From the IMG/VR virus record IMGVR_UViG_3300017991_000298, positions 1 through 31,520 of that record: DNA of 31,520 nt; one strand, written 5' to 3'. The position numbers and the translations under genes are program-made. Positions within the stretch are counted from its first letter, which is position 1; each line of letters opens with the position of its first letter. The notes beneath the pieces were generated by a model. That model was not told where the DNA came from. It did not search any database and saw only the letters and a list, made by a program, of their open reading frames with translations. Source of the stretch: a virus. Shown piece by piece: positions 23,712 through 30,483 of the stretch.

Positions 23712-23838
23712 CGTCTTTCCTCCGCATTTCCAGCCACGCGAACACCAACCACAGCGCTTCGAGGGCACCAATCACAAAAACCATTCCGACCGCTACCGCT
23801 CCAGCTGCATAAAGCAGCGTGTAAATCCATTCGCTCAT
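23704..23838 (-). CDS. 44-aa single-pass membrane protein
   Basis: The frame runs from ATG at 23838 to TAA at 23704-23706. A long hydrophobic helix (LLYAAGAVAVGMVFVIGALE) is followed by ALWLVFAWLE and a charged tail (MRRKDDD). AAAGGAAACAAC precedes the ATG; the start overlaps the preceding gene by ATGA and its stop lies inside the following gene start. Tight coupling on both sides supports it. Function unknown. Confidence 0.65.
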   Translation of the reverse strand: MSEWIYTLLYAAGAVAVGMVFVIGALEALWLVFAWLEMRRKDDD

Positions 23839-24158
23839 GTTGTTTCCTTTATCCATGAAATCGGTAGCCAGGTTTTACCGCCTGTCGAGTTTATTACAAC
23901 GAGAAACATTTCCGTCCATGTCTTATCTACTGACCACACCTCGATTGCCGACAAGTGTCCTTCGCGTGGCGAAGTGAAACCGACGACGTATTTGCCCATG
24001 CGGCGCTCGTTGCTAACCAAAGACGCGATAACACTTCGCAACTCTGCTACACTGTGTGCAACTGCAACTAATCCATTTTGGGGATTGTCCGAAACATCCA
24101 CAACATCAAACGTCATGTTATCATGCTCAGAACGGCAGATCGCTTGCGTCGTCGTCAT
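23835..24158 (-). CDS. Unknown 107-aa protein overlapping ssb
   Basis: ATG at 24158 has AGGAACGAAG upstream and lies 32 bp inside the 3' end of ssb in another frame; a later ATG at 24115 is the alternative. The protein is mixed alpha/beta (NGLVAVAHSVAELRSVIASL, IEVWSVDKTWTEMFLVVI) with a Trp-rich end. Co-translation with ssb points to a DNA-metabolism role (inference). Confidence 0.55.
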   Translation of the reverse strand: MTTTQAICRSEHDNMTFDVVDVSDNPQNGLVAVAHSVAELRSVIASLVSNERRMGKYVVGFTSPREGHLSAIEVWSVDKTWTEMFLVVINSTGGKTWLPISWIKETT

Positions 24159-24576
24159 CTTCGTTCCTGTTTGTGTGCGGTTGTTCTTTGCTCTTCGAGG
24201 GCGGCCTTTCGCGCCGGTTGTCACGGTCTTCACTTCCTGTTGATCTACCGTCCCCGAGAAATTGCACAGTCTCACACGTAATCTCTGTGGCTTTGCGCTG
24301 GTTACCGTCTCTGTCGTCATACGTGCGCGTGCCAAGCCTGCCCTCGACATAAACGGGGCTGCCCTTGTAGAGATACTTGTGCGCCACCTCTGCGGTCTTG
24401 CCCCAGCACACTACATTGTGCCATTCTGTTTCTGTCTGCTGGTTGTTGTCGCGGTCTCTGTATTTACGAGACGTTGCAAGGCTGAACCTGCATAGCGACG
24501 TGCCGGACTGTAGCGTGTGAAGCTCGGGGTCTTTGCCAAGGTTGCCGATAAGCATCACTTTGTTCAGGTGCGCCAT
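24127..24576 (-). CDS. ssb: Single-stranded DNA-binding protein
   Basis: ATG at 24576 follows GGAGGGAAGCGA. 149 aa. The OB-fold start MAHLNKVMLIGNLGKDPEL and TEWHNVVCWGKTAEVA, KYLYKGSPVYVEGRL and RKATEITCETVQFL match bacterial and phage SSB. A disordered, charged linker leads to an acidic tip ending DASDLPF, the motif that recruits replication and repair partners. It should work with the initiator, DnaB-like helicase and annealing-protein candidate. Confidence 0.95.
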   Translation of the reverse strand: MAHLNKVMLIGNLGKDPELHTLQSGTSLCRFSLATSRKYRDRDNNQQTETEWHNVVCWGKTAEVAHKYLYKGSPVYVEGRLGTRTYDDRDGNQRKATEITCETVQFLGDGRSTGSEDRDNRRERPPSKSKEQPHTNRNEDDDDASDLPF

Positions 24577-24609
24577 TTCGCTTCCCTCCATGTTTTCGCT
24601 GTAACGTCG

Positions 24610-25098
24610 TCAGTCCAAAAACAACGGGACACCGTTGCCATGTATCTGGATGTGCACGCACCCTCCGGGATTATGCATAGCGGTAAATAGCGCGAATCTG
24701 CATGAAACACCTCGAAGAAAACACCACTCATGCATGGTGCTCACTAAGTGCAGCAGACTCGGCGAGTTGCTCACATATGGCTCGGTAACTAGCATGTATG
24801 ACTTGTCCGCCTTGCGGTAGTATAGCTTCCAATGGTCAAACAGTTCGTGTCTCATGGACGGATGAGACGACAAACAGTAATCTTCGTCCAAGACCTCCAT
24901 GTCGCCGTCTATCTGTCCGTGCGCTTTTACCACAGCAAACGGTCCGAGTCTATCGTAGCTACTCGGTATTCCCGTGTCGCGATACCCGGCGGCGTGTATC
25001 AACTCCTTCGTCGCATCGCCAGCGTTTTGCGCGTAGTGGTCCGCCCTGGATACCTTTTCGCCAGGCGCGTAGACCTTTCTTCCAATAAGCCTTTCCAT
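24610..25098 (-). CDS. Unknown 162-aa protein
   Basis: Starts MERLIGRKVYAPGEKVSRAD behind AGGAGGGACCAC. It has acidic and aromatic middle sequence (EVLDEDYCLSSH, HWKLYYRKADK), a helix (LLHLVSTMHEWCFLRG), several Cys and His and a C-terminal MHNPGGCVHIQIHGNG. Position between dUTPase and SSB suggests DNA-metabolism or nucleotide-pool function, but no motif is recognised. Confidence 0.6.
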   Translation of the reverse strand: MERLIGRKVYAPGEKVSRADHYAQNAGDATKELIHAAGYRDTGIPSSYDRLGPFAVVKAHGQIDGDMEVLDEDYCLSSHPSMRHELFDHWKLYYRKADKSYMLVTEPYVSNSPSLLHLVSTMHEWCFLRGVSCRFALFTAMHNPGGCVHIQIHGNGVPLFLD

Positions 25099-25140
25099 GT
25101 GGTCCCTCCTGTGATTTGTAACAGTATGGTCAAACAGTTG

Positions 25141-25587
25141 TTACCTCCCCGTGCTTCCAAAGCCGCTATCACCGCGGCTCGTGTTGTCGATCTCGCAACA
25201 CTTAGTCAAGCGTGTTTTGATAACAGGCACAATCATCATCTGCGCTATCCTGTCGCCGTCATGCACCTGATACGTCACGTCGCCAGCGTTGTGCAGTATT
25301 ACGCCGATTTCGCCCCGATAGTCGCTGTCGATAGTCCCCAGTATCGCTACCACGCGATCACGCATAGACATCCCTGACCGAGGCCGTATTTCTCCGGCAT
25401 AACCATCTGGTATTGCAACTCTGATTCCAGCAGGTATCTTCTGAGTCTTGCCGGGAGGTATACCAATGGTTTTATCGGCACCGCCAGTGCGTGCGTGCAA
25501 ATCCATTGCAGCCGCGCCGTCGGTCTTGTATGACGGCATCATGCCGCCATTGACAATAACTGCATTCACTTCCAGTTCGCCGCTCAT
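25141..25587 (-). CDS. dut: dUTP diphosphatase (dUTPase)
   Basis: 148 aa with all five trimeric dUTPase motifs in order: AAMDLHA, PRSGMS, GTIDSDYRGEI, GDRIAQMMI, and C-terminal RGDSGFGSTGR. It hydrolyses dUTP to dUMP and PPi, keeping uracil out of phage DNA. Its ATG lies just past the HTH-gene stop, with AGGGAG upstream. Confidence 0.95.
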   Translation of the reverse strand: MSGELEVNAVIVNGGMMPSYKTDGAAAMDLHARTGGADKTIGIPPGKTQKIPAGIRVAIPDGYAGEIRPRSGMSMRDRVVAILGTIDSDYRGEIGVILHNAGDVTYQVHDGDRIAQMMIVPVIKTRLTKCCEIDNTSRGDSGFGSTGR

Positions 25588-25588
25588 G

Positions 25589-25843
25589 TCAACTCCCTGT
25601 CATCAGTTTGTCGAGGTCGCTCTTGCGGTATCTGACCATCTTCCGCGTATCGCCATGAGCCGAAATACTCCCCGCTCTTACGCGATTTCGCAGCGCTTCG
25701 CGACCGATCTGTAGATACTCACACGCCTGATCCGGGGTAAACCACTCGTCATGACGATCTTGCTCAAGCGCTTCGACTCTCTCCGCAAGGTCATCTATTC
25801 CCAGCGCCTCGCGGAGAGCTGCCGTGCGCATGTCATTTGTCAT
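25589..25843 (-). CDS. Excisionase-like HTH DNA-binding protein
   Basis: 84 aa. Residues 1-30 are a coiled segment (LREALGIDDLAERVEALEQD). Residues 33-82 form a MerR/excisionase-type winged helix (WFTPDQACEYLQIGREALRN, then RVRAGSISAHGD and VRYRKSDLDKLM). Such proteins act as Xis-like recombination directionality factors or small regulators; no integrase is seen here. It is the first gene after the promoter at 25885-25914, so it could control this operon. GAGG precedes the ATG. Confidence 0.8.
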   Translation of the reverse strand: MTNDMRTAALREALGIDDLAERVEALEQDRHDEWFTPDQACEYLQIGREALRNRVRAGSISAHGDTRKMVRYRKSDLDKLMTGS

Positions 25844-25884
25844 GCATACCTCTTTGTTATAGTACTTCCATCAGACTGCATATT

Positions 25885-25914
25885 ATAATATACCATACTG
25901 CGCTTCCACGTCAA
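25885..25914 (-). promoter_or_regulatory. Sigma70-like promoter upstream of HTH/dUTPase/ssb genes
   Basis: TTGACG (25914-25909), an 18-nt spacer and TATTAT (25890-25885) lie in the only sizeable gap (25844-25956) of the middle of the leftward block. The -10 area is AT-rich against a mixed background. It likely starts transcription of the HTH, dUTPase, unknown, SSB and RuvC set. Confidence 0.65.
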
Positions 25915-25956
25915 GGCGAAATACCCGCTTTCTCCAACATTACCCCCCGCTGTGTA

Positions 25957-27420
25957 TCAAAACGCCGTCTCGATGTATGGGTCGTCGTCATATTCAACAG
26001 ACACTGTCGCCTTGCTGTATGACGAAAACTTCTGCTGCTTTCCGTTCCACGCTAGTGGTATTCTGTATCCAGAGTCGTGCACCTTTGATTTATAGCTTAT
26101 CAGTTCGGCGCGTGGCACTGGACTTGACCAGTCGAGCGTTGGATCGTCCGCGTCCTGAAACGACGCTGGGCGGCCCGTGCCAGCTGTTGGGTTGATAAGC
26201 GCATACATGCCGCTAACGTAACGGCTGATTGCTTGCGGAGAAACGGAAAAGTGGTGCATCCCCGGCGGTATCGGATGCCCTTCTTTCCGCTGTGCATCCT
26301 CGTACGCCGTACCGAGGTGATGAAGAAGCACCACGGCGACGCCGTCGCTCACTGAGGCGTCGTGCAGCATGGACACAATGTTGCCTATCTCAGACACTTC
26401 GTTCGCTGGGTTGTATTGTATCTTTGTCAAGTGGTCGATAAACACAACGTCACACTGATGCTCCCACACAAGCGTCTTGACTCTTAGTGCAACGTCCTGT
26501 CGCTTCGCCGGTCGGGCGTCAGCCATATCATCAACCCACACCGGCAGCGAAGCAACCTCCTCCTGCCAATGCTTTAGGTTGTCAAGTTCTTCTTCTGACA
26601 ACCCTCCGTTGTCGTACTTACTCCTGCTGATACCAGCTAGTTGTGCGGCTGCGATACCTGGTATTACGTCGCGCTGGCCTTCGAGCACGATTATGCCGAC
26701 TCTAGTGCCAGTAAGCGCCGACGTGTACGCCATCTGAACCATCATCGAGGTTTTGCCACATGAAGGCAGTGAGGCGATCATGTGCAGCTCCCCGGCGGTC
26801 CAGCCGCCCCCGAGCATCTCGTCAACAGGCGTCAGGCGTTGCGGGTCCGGGCTGAGCTCCGGGAAGTTGGTTGTGGCGTGCACTCGGACCGGATTCCCTT
26901 TTTGCAACCGCTTGATATCCTGATTCATGAGTTCACCAAGCGTGTATACCGTTCGTTTCCTGTTCGCTTGGCGGCGGGTTTCCATCCACTGCGACTCGAA
27001 CCGTCCGGCAATCTCCGAAACGTTATCGTCCGAATCGTATAGCTCCTCGATGGTTCCGCGCATGATAGTTATCAGCATACGCCTCAGCGCTCGCTCCATA
27101 ACTATCAGTGCATGATGTTCGGCGTTTGCCGTTGTGCCAACCAGCGCCGCGAGGTCTACCAGATACTCGTATCCTCCAGCGTCCTCAAGCGTTCCCGACG
27201 TTTCAAGGTGCTCGGACAGGATAGCGACATCTACCGGTACGCCTGACTCCCACAAATGTATGATTGCTTCGTAAATATACCGATGCTTTAGCGAGTACAA
27301 CGCGCTACTATCGTGCAAAACGCTTTGAGCGCGCAGGATTGCCTCATTGTTTATCATCATCGCGCCGATGACCTGCTTCTCGATCTCGACAGCTGACGGC
27401 ATGATGCGGTCTTTGCTCAT
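25957..27420 (-). CDS. dnaB: DnaB-type replicative helicase
   Basis: ATG at 27420, with GGAG upstream, gives 487 aa. Residues 8-110 are the DnaB N-terminal helical domain (AVEIEKQVIGAMMINNEAIL, AGGYEYLVDLAAL). The RecA-like domain has Walker A SLPSCGKTS (217-225), an IIVLEGQR strand (usual LEM-S here differs), Walker B DVVFIDHL and an HHLG segment where DnaB usually has SQL. It unwinds DNA at the phage fork, loaded by the initiator encoded directly upstream, matching lambda O-P order but with the helicase itself encoded. Confidence 0.87.
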   Translation of the reverse strand: MSKDRIMPSAVEIEKQVIGAMMINNEAILRAQSVLHDSSALYSLKHRYIYEAIIHLWESGVPVDVAILSEHLETSGTLEDAGGYEYLVDLAALVGTTANAEHHALIVMERALRRMLITIMRGTIEELYDSDDNVSEIAGRFESQWMETRRQANRKRTVYTLGELMNQDIKRLQKGNPVRVHATTNFPELSPDPQRLTPVDEMLGGGWTAGELHMIASLPSCGKTSMMVQMAYTSALTGTRVGIIVLEGQRDVIPGIAAAQLAGISRSKYDNGGLSEEELDNLKHWQEEVASLPVWVDDMADARPAKRQDVALRVKTLVWEHQCDVVFIDHLTKIQYNPANEVSEIGNIVSMLHDASVSDGVAVVLLHHLGTAYEDAQRKEGHPIPPGMHHFSVSPQAISRYVSGMYALINPTAGTGRPASFQDADDPTLDWSSPVPRAELISYKSKVHDSGYRIPLAWNGKQQKFSSYSKATVSVEYDDDPYIETAF

Positions 27421-27425
27421 GGTTA

Positions 27426-28526
27426 TTACTCCGTGCCCCACATTTTGAACTGTGAGCGTTCAGCCCTCTCCTTGCGTTTCTGGTCTGTTCCTTTTCCGTT
27501 GTCAATACTCCTCCCGCCGGTCGCCAGCTTCATTTGCGGCAACAGCCTGGAAAACTGCTTCCTGAACTTCGCAATTGACTGTATGTTACTTGGCCACCAG
27601 AATTGTGCGTCACGGTCTTCGTTCGCGCCAAGCCAGTCAATAACCGAACGTATACTCTCTGCCGATTGCTTGCCGCCGATGTTGGGGCCGCCCAGCGTGC
27701 GAAGTTTGCGCATCACATCGTAGTGCATCTCGCGATCTCCAGCGAGTTTCCACTCCGGGTAAAGTGCCTGTAATTTGGACTCGAACCTGTTGACAAGCTC
27801 AACGTCTATCGGCTCGTACTTGCGCTTGGACGACGCGCGCTTGTTAGAAGCCGCTGAAGGGGCGGCAACGTGCCGACTAGTGTCCATACCCTTATTTGGT
27901 GCTTCCTTCGCTTCCTGCGTGCTCTTTCGGCTTCTAGTGCGATTCTGTGATGTGCCTTGCGGTGCGGGTTTCTTTTCCGTGTCTCGATCTGGTTCTTCCT
28001 CCTCTTTGGGCCTTGGCTCTGGTAGAGAGATGTCACGATTGCGCGAAGCGCTGTCGTGATGAGCACTCTTCTCTTTTTCTGAGTACACATAAGAGACAGA
28101 TAAGGAAAGGGGGGAGTATGAGGGGGGAAAACCAGGATCAACCAACGGCGGCTTCATGTGGCATTTTCCCACTTTAGAAGTGGCATTTTCCCACTTTAGA
28201 AGTGGCATTTTTCCACATGAGTGGCATTTTTCCACACGAGTGGCATTTTTCCACATGTCGCCTATGATTGCATAGCAAGTATTCCTGATTCCCTGCACGG
28301 AAACGCGCTCAACCAATCGTTCATTTTCGAGTGTATTGAGGTGCCTGATAACAGTTTTCCTGTCCCTTATCCCGAGCACACTCATCAGTTTGCTAACTCC
28401 TGGTGAAGCCACGCCGTCTTCGTTGGCGTAAGATGCGAGCAACAGGTAGCACATCATCGGACCGATTCCTACCTGTGCAATTATCCCAGACTGTAGGTCG
28501 GATGATTGTAGAGTGATAGTTTCCAT
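27426..28526 (-). CDS. Replication initiator containing the origin iterons
   Basis: 366 aa from ATG at 28526 (GAGGATGAT upstream). Residues 1-90 are a winged HTH of replisome-organiser type (MMCYLLLASYANEDGVASPG, KLMSVLGIRDRKTVIRHLNT, VERVSVQGI). Residues 91-124 are encoded by five iterons, producing repeats of W(K/E)NAT, V(E/G)KCH and CGKMP. A charged, low-complexity linker (130-235) follows, then a C-terminal helical domain (ELVNRFESKLQALYPEWKLA, FWWPSNIQSIAKFRKQFSRL) that could recruit the helicase. It likely binds its own internal iterons, as lambda O does. Confidence 0.78.
   Translation of the reverse strand: METITLQSSDLQSGIIAQVGIGPMMCYLLLASYANEDGVASPGVSKLMSVLGIRDRKTVIRHLNTLENERLVERVSVQGIRNTCYAIIGDMWKNATRVEKCHSCGKMPLLKWENATSKVGKCHMKPPLVDPGFPPSYSPLSLSVSYVYSEKEKSAHHDSASRNRDISLPEPRPKEEEEPDRDTEKKPAPQGTSQNRTRSRKSTQEAKEAPNKGMDTSRHVAAPSAASNKRASSKRKYEPIDVELVNRFESKLQALYPEWKLAGDREMHYDVMRKLRTLGGPNIGGKQSAESIRSVIDWLGANEDRDAQFWWPSNIQSIAKFRKQFSRLLPQMKLATGGRSIDNGKGTDQKRKERAERSQFKMWGTE
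28158..28254. repeat. Five iterons, probable replication origin
   Basis: Five copies of GTGGCATTTT(C/T)CCAC start at 28158, 28180, 28202, 28221 and 28240 with 22, 22, 19 and 19 bp spacing. Each has GTGG/CCAC inverted ends. They lie inside the initiator gene. To their left on the plus strand, 28069-28136 is purine-skewed and less GC-rich in part, a possible unwinding region. Position and symmetry closely parallel lambda ori. Confidence 0.85.
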
Positions 28527-28527
28527 A

Positions 28528-28575
28528 TCATCCTCGACCGGGGTTGACAGACTGTATGTGATGCCGTATATTCAA
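28528..28575 (-). CDS. Possible 15-codon leader peptide ahead of the initiator
   Basis: A TTG at 28575 follows a perfect AAGGAGG with 6-nt spacing, and the frame closes with TGA at 28528-28530, one base before the initiator ATG. The peptide would start MNIRHHIQSVNPGRG with the TTG read as Met. Such a tightly placed ORF is typical of leaders that couple translation to the next gene (plasmid R1 tap-repA). It may also be a gene remnant. Confidence 0.45.
   Translation of the reverse strand: MNIRHHIQSVNPGRG
28544..28572 (+). promoter_or_regulatory. Rightward sigma70 promoter opposing the initiator gene
   Basis: TTGACA (28544-28549), a 17-nt spacer and TATATT (28567-28572) are close to consensus. 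No rightward gene lies downstream; instead an intrinsic terminator begins 23 bp later. It would produce a short RNA antisense to the initiator leader. Confidence 0.65.
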
Positions 28576-28578
28576 AGT

Positions 28579-28638
28579 GATCCTCCTTGTGTGGGGCGGG
28601 GCGCTGCGGTTCCAAGCCGTCAGTGCCCCGCCGTTTTT
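28579..28638 (+). ncRNA. Predicted ~60-nt antisense RNA over the initiator leader (oop/CopA-like)
   Basis: From the promoter at 28544-28572 the transcript would start near 28579 and end at the T-tract (28634-28638). Its 5' end, GATCCTCCTTG, is unpaired and exactly complementary to the leader's AAGGAGGATC, and the rest is the terminator hairpin, also complementary to the leader. Antisense control of the leader peptide, and through it the initiator, is the natural reading; lambda oop and plasmid CopA are precedents. The prediction rests only on sequence elements. Confidence 0.55.
28595..28638 (+). terminator. Intrinsic terminator of the antisense RNA
   Basis: GGCGGGGC (28595-28602) pairs with GCCCCGCC (28625-28632). 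The stem continues inward with a G-U pair, CTG/CAG, one bulged T and CGG/CCG around a TTCCAAG loop, and is followed by GTTTTT. The T-tract is on the plus strand only, so it terminates rightward transcription. On the minus strand the same hairpin precedes ACACAAGGAGG. Confidence 0.75.
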
Positions 28639-28826
28639 CATGCCTCCGTCCCAGCTGGCTTGACGTGGATCCCCTCCCCCTCCGCCGCCTCACGTATCCA
28701 CGCGCTGACCAATCTACCGAGCGTAGTGCCGTGTCGTGCCGCGAGCTCATCCCACGCCTCTCGTTCCGACGGTTCGACATGAATCGTCGTCCTGTTGGTG
28801 CGCACTCGCGGTGATGTGTTAGCCAT
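28638..28826 (-). CDS. Ribbon-helix-helix DNA-binding protein
   Basis: ATG at 28826 has AAGGAGAAAAACA upstream. 62 aa. A basic N-terminus precedes the RHH pattern: strand TTIHVEPSE, helix REAWDELAARHG, turn TTLGRLVSAW and second helix IREAAEGE. These dimeric Arc/MetJ-like proteins are repressors or plasmid/phage copy regulators. Its position just before the antisense RNA and initiator is that of lambda cII, so it could regulate the replication operon. Confidence 0.82.
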   Translation of the reverse strand: MANTSPRVRTNRTTIHVEPSEREAWDELAARHGTTLGRLVSAWIREAAEGEGIHVKPAGTEA

Positions 28827-29325
28827 TGTTTTTCTCCTTTGTCGGTTGGTCGATGCATGCGTGCGGAGTCTCCGCCCGCTCGCGTATCTTGTACTTCGTC
28901 GAGCCGTCCATGTCATCAACCAAGATGAAATACCCTGAGAGTAGCAACACCGGCGCTACTTCGCAGCGGCGCACTACCGCTCGCATGATAACGTCGCCGA
29001 GTGCATCAAGCGCGCTGTCCGCATCCCAAAATGATGCTATTTCTGTAGCGTTCTCAAGTAGCTCGAACTTTTCGCGACGCGAGTTACTCGGCTTGTCATA
29101 CCTGAACACATCTAGGGGTATGCGCTTAGTGTCACCACTTCGCGCAACAGTTATTGCTATTATGGCATCGCTTGGCGAGGTTATGTAGATCGAACTCTTG
29201 TTGCCAACAGCGTGTTGCCCCTTGAATACCTGCGTTGTCACAATGTCCTTAAGGGCGGCGCGTGCGAGCTCGTAGTCGTGACGAGGGGCGACGCATGTGT
29301 CGCCCCTGTAGATATCGTACATCAT
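28819..29325 (-). CDS. Unknown 168-aa early protein
   Basis: ATG at 29325 (with a second ATG following) has AGGAGGTAGCGAT upstream; the longer frame shadows the next gene upstream and is rejected. The protein has an N-terminal helix (HDYELARAALKDIVTTQV), beta sequences (SIYITSPSDAIIAITVARSG) and a C-terminal KYKIRERAETPHAC. A perfect 9-bp hairpin (29284-29307) lies just inside the coding sequence. It overlaps the RHH gene by 8 bp. No family recognised. Confidence 0.65.
   Translation of the reverse strand: MMYDIYRGDTCVAPRHDYELARAALKDIVTTQVFKGQHAVGNKSSIYITSPSDAIIAITVARSGDTKRIPLDVFRYDKPSNSRREKFELLENATEIASFWDADSALDALGDVIMRAVVRRCEVAPVLLLSGYFILVDDMDGSTKYKIRERAETPHACIDQPTKEKNNG
29284..29307 (-). 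promoter_or_regulatory. Perfect 9-bp hairpin near start of the 168-aa gene
   Basis: AGGGGCGAC (29284-29292) and GTCGCCCCT (29299-29307) pair with a 6-nt loop, placed 18-41 nt after the A of the start codon at 29325. A stem this close to the start can slow initiation or bind a regulator, but it may be incidental. Confidence 0.5.
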
Positions 29326-29341
29326 ATCGCTACCTCCTAGA

Positions 29342-29695
29342 TCATGCATGCATGTATCGCGACTCGACCTCGGGCATGTGTCCCTCGGGCCGCCAATCTC
29401 CCTCCCGCAGGTCCTGCTCGGCAAGGTCGTACAGTTCTTCGGCCAGCTCGATTTCGGAGCCGTGGTGGATCCACCCCGGGTCAACAACCCACCGCCCGCG
29501 AAACTCTGTGCGGGCAAACGCGAGATACACGTCGCTCGCGAGCCAAACGTAGCCATAGAGCCCGTACTCAGTTTCGGCGACGATGTCGTGTTCGGGCCAC
29601 TCGCCAACCGGCTTGTTGACGTGGTCGTAGCTCTCGATGAGGCCCTGCATTGCCTCATCTGTCAGCAGTGTGATCTCGCTCTCTCGTGTGCTCAT
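29342..29695 (-). CDS. Unknown 117-aa acidic early protein
   Basis: ATG at 29695 follows GGAGGACAGC, part of the 33-nt repeat shared with the pentapeptide gene at 1-332. The protein is acidic and Trp/Tyr-rich (YGLYGYVWLASDVYLAFA, RWVVDPGWIHHGSEIELAEE) with a helical end. It is the first gene after the promoter at 29739-29767. Likely a phage early accessory protein; family not recognised. Confidence 0.65.
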   Translation of the reverse strand: MSTRESEITLLTDEAMQGLIESYDHVNKPVGEWPEHDIVAETEYGLYGYVWLASDVYLAFARTEFRGRWVVDPGWIHHGSEIELAEELYDLAEQDLREGDWRPEGHMPEVESRYMHA

Positions 29696-29696
29696 G

Positions 29697-29729
29697 CTGT
29701 CCTCCGTTGTGCTGTGTCCGTCATCGCTT
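29697..29729 (-). repeat. 33-nt leader repeat, copy 2
   Basis: Identical to 337-369; here it forms most of the leader of the 117-aa gene, between promoter and start codon, and carries the ribosome-binding site. Confidence 0.85.
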
Positions 29730-29738
29730 GCATGAGAG

Positions 29739-29767
29739 AAGGTACCACCGTAGCTGGTGACCGTCAA
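29739..29767 (-). promoter_or_regulatory. Sigma70-like promoter for the leftward early/replication block
   Basis: TTGACG (29767-29762), a 17-nt spacer and TACCTT (29744-29739). Upstream, CGAAGA lies 17 nt before the -35, the same distance as at the 379-407 promoter, and TTTCTTCGAGAAA (29781-29793) is close to palindromic. It probably transcribes the genes from 29695 into the replication block. Confidence 0.6.
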
Positions 29768-29809
29768 GGGTTCGGGGTGATGTTTCTTCGAGAAAATGGT
29801 GGGCGCTCG

Positions 29810-30439
29810 TCAGGTGGGGGAAATGGCCCTACGCAGTTTCGCGCTCGCATCAGCGGCGTCATCGGTGAGCGAGCCGCCCCCCATCCCGAGCCGCACCCGA
29901 ACAATGAGGGGCCAATTGTCCGCCACCAGCTGGCGCACCGCGTCGGCTGTAAGGTTGGGCGCGACGACATAGGTCTGCGTGTACCCGCTCCAGACATCCG
30001 TTGGTGTCGCGGCGCCGGTCTCGCGGTCCGGCCCGGCCAGGATGATCCCGTCGTCATCGATCTCCAGATACGCGGGCTGCGGATCGGGCTGGTCGTCGTA
30101 GTGTAGATAGAGGGGTGCGGGCTCGTCGAGGGCAATGATATGTGACCAGTCGATAAGCACATTGTCGTCGTTGGGCACGCTTACGTACGTGAGAGCGTAG
30201 ACGCCGTGGAAACGAGCGAGTGCTTGGTTGGCCCTATCAACGGCAGCCTGGTGGCTGTCGTGCACGCTCAGTACGGTCGTGTACCCGGTGTCTACATCGG
30301 TGTCTGTCACGACGTGTGGCTGTTCGGCATCCCCGTCTGACGGCGGCTGAACAGCGATAGTGTGCACGTAACCGTCAGTGGTCTCTACGCGCACGTACCA
30401 CTGTGGCGTGAGGTCGGTTGTCAGGTGTTCGAGATACAT
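29810..30439 (-). CDS. Unknown 209-aa acidic accessory protein
   Basis: ATG at 30439 follows AAGGAGACCGACCA and is preferred to a longer frame. The protein is very acidic, with beta-rich stretches (YVRVETTDGYVHTIAV, AYLEIDDDGIILAGPD) and a C-terminal helix after VRVRLGMGGGS. It lies behind the second pentapeptide-repeat gene and probably shares its transcript. High acidity and no motif are typical of phage early host-interaction proteins, which is inference. Confidence 0.65.
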   Translation of the reverse strand: MYLEHLTTDLTPQWYVRVETTDGYVHTIAVQPPSDGDAEQPHVVTDTDVDTGYTTVLSVHDSHQAAVDRANQALARFHGVYALTYVSVPNDDNVLIDWSHIIALDEPAPLYLHYDDQPDPQPAYLEIDDDGIILAGPDRETGAATPTDVWSGYTQTYVVAPNLTADAVRQLVADNWPLIVRVRLGMGGGSLTDDAADASAKLRRAISPT

Positions 30440-30483
30440 TGGTCGGTCTCCTTCCGTGGCTGTCGCCCGGCGTATGGTGAGGG

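Noticed and set aside
25118-25144. Inverted repeat GTAACA...TGTTAC between dUTPase and the next gene
   Set aside because: Arms are only 6 bp with a 15-nt loop; insufficient to call an operator or terminator.
28819-29658. 279-aa leftward protein
   Set aside because: Its first third only shadows the 117-aa gene in another frame; a strong ribosome site marks ATG 29325 as the real start.
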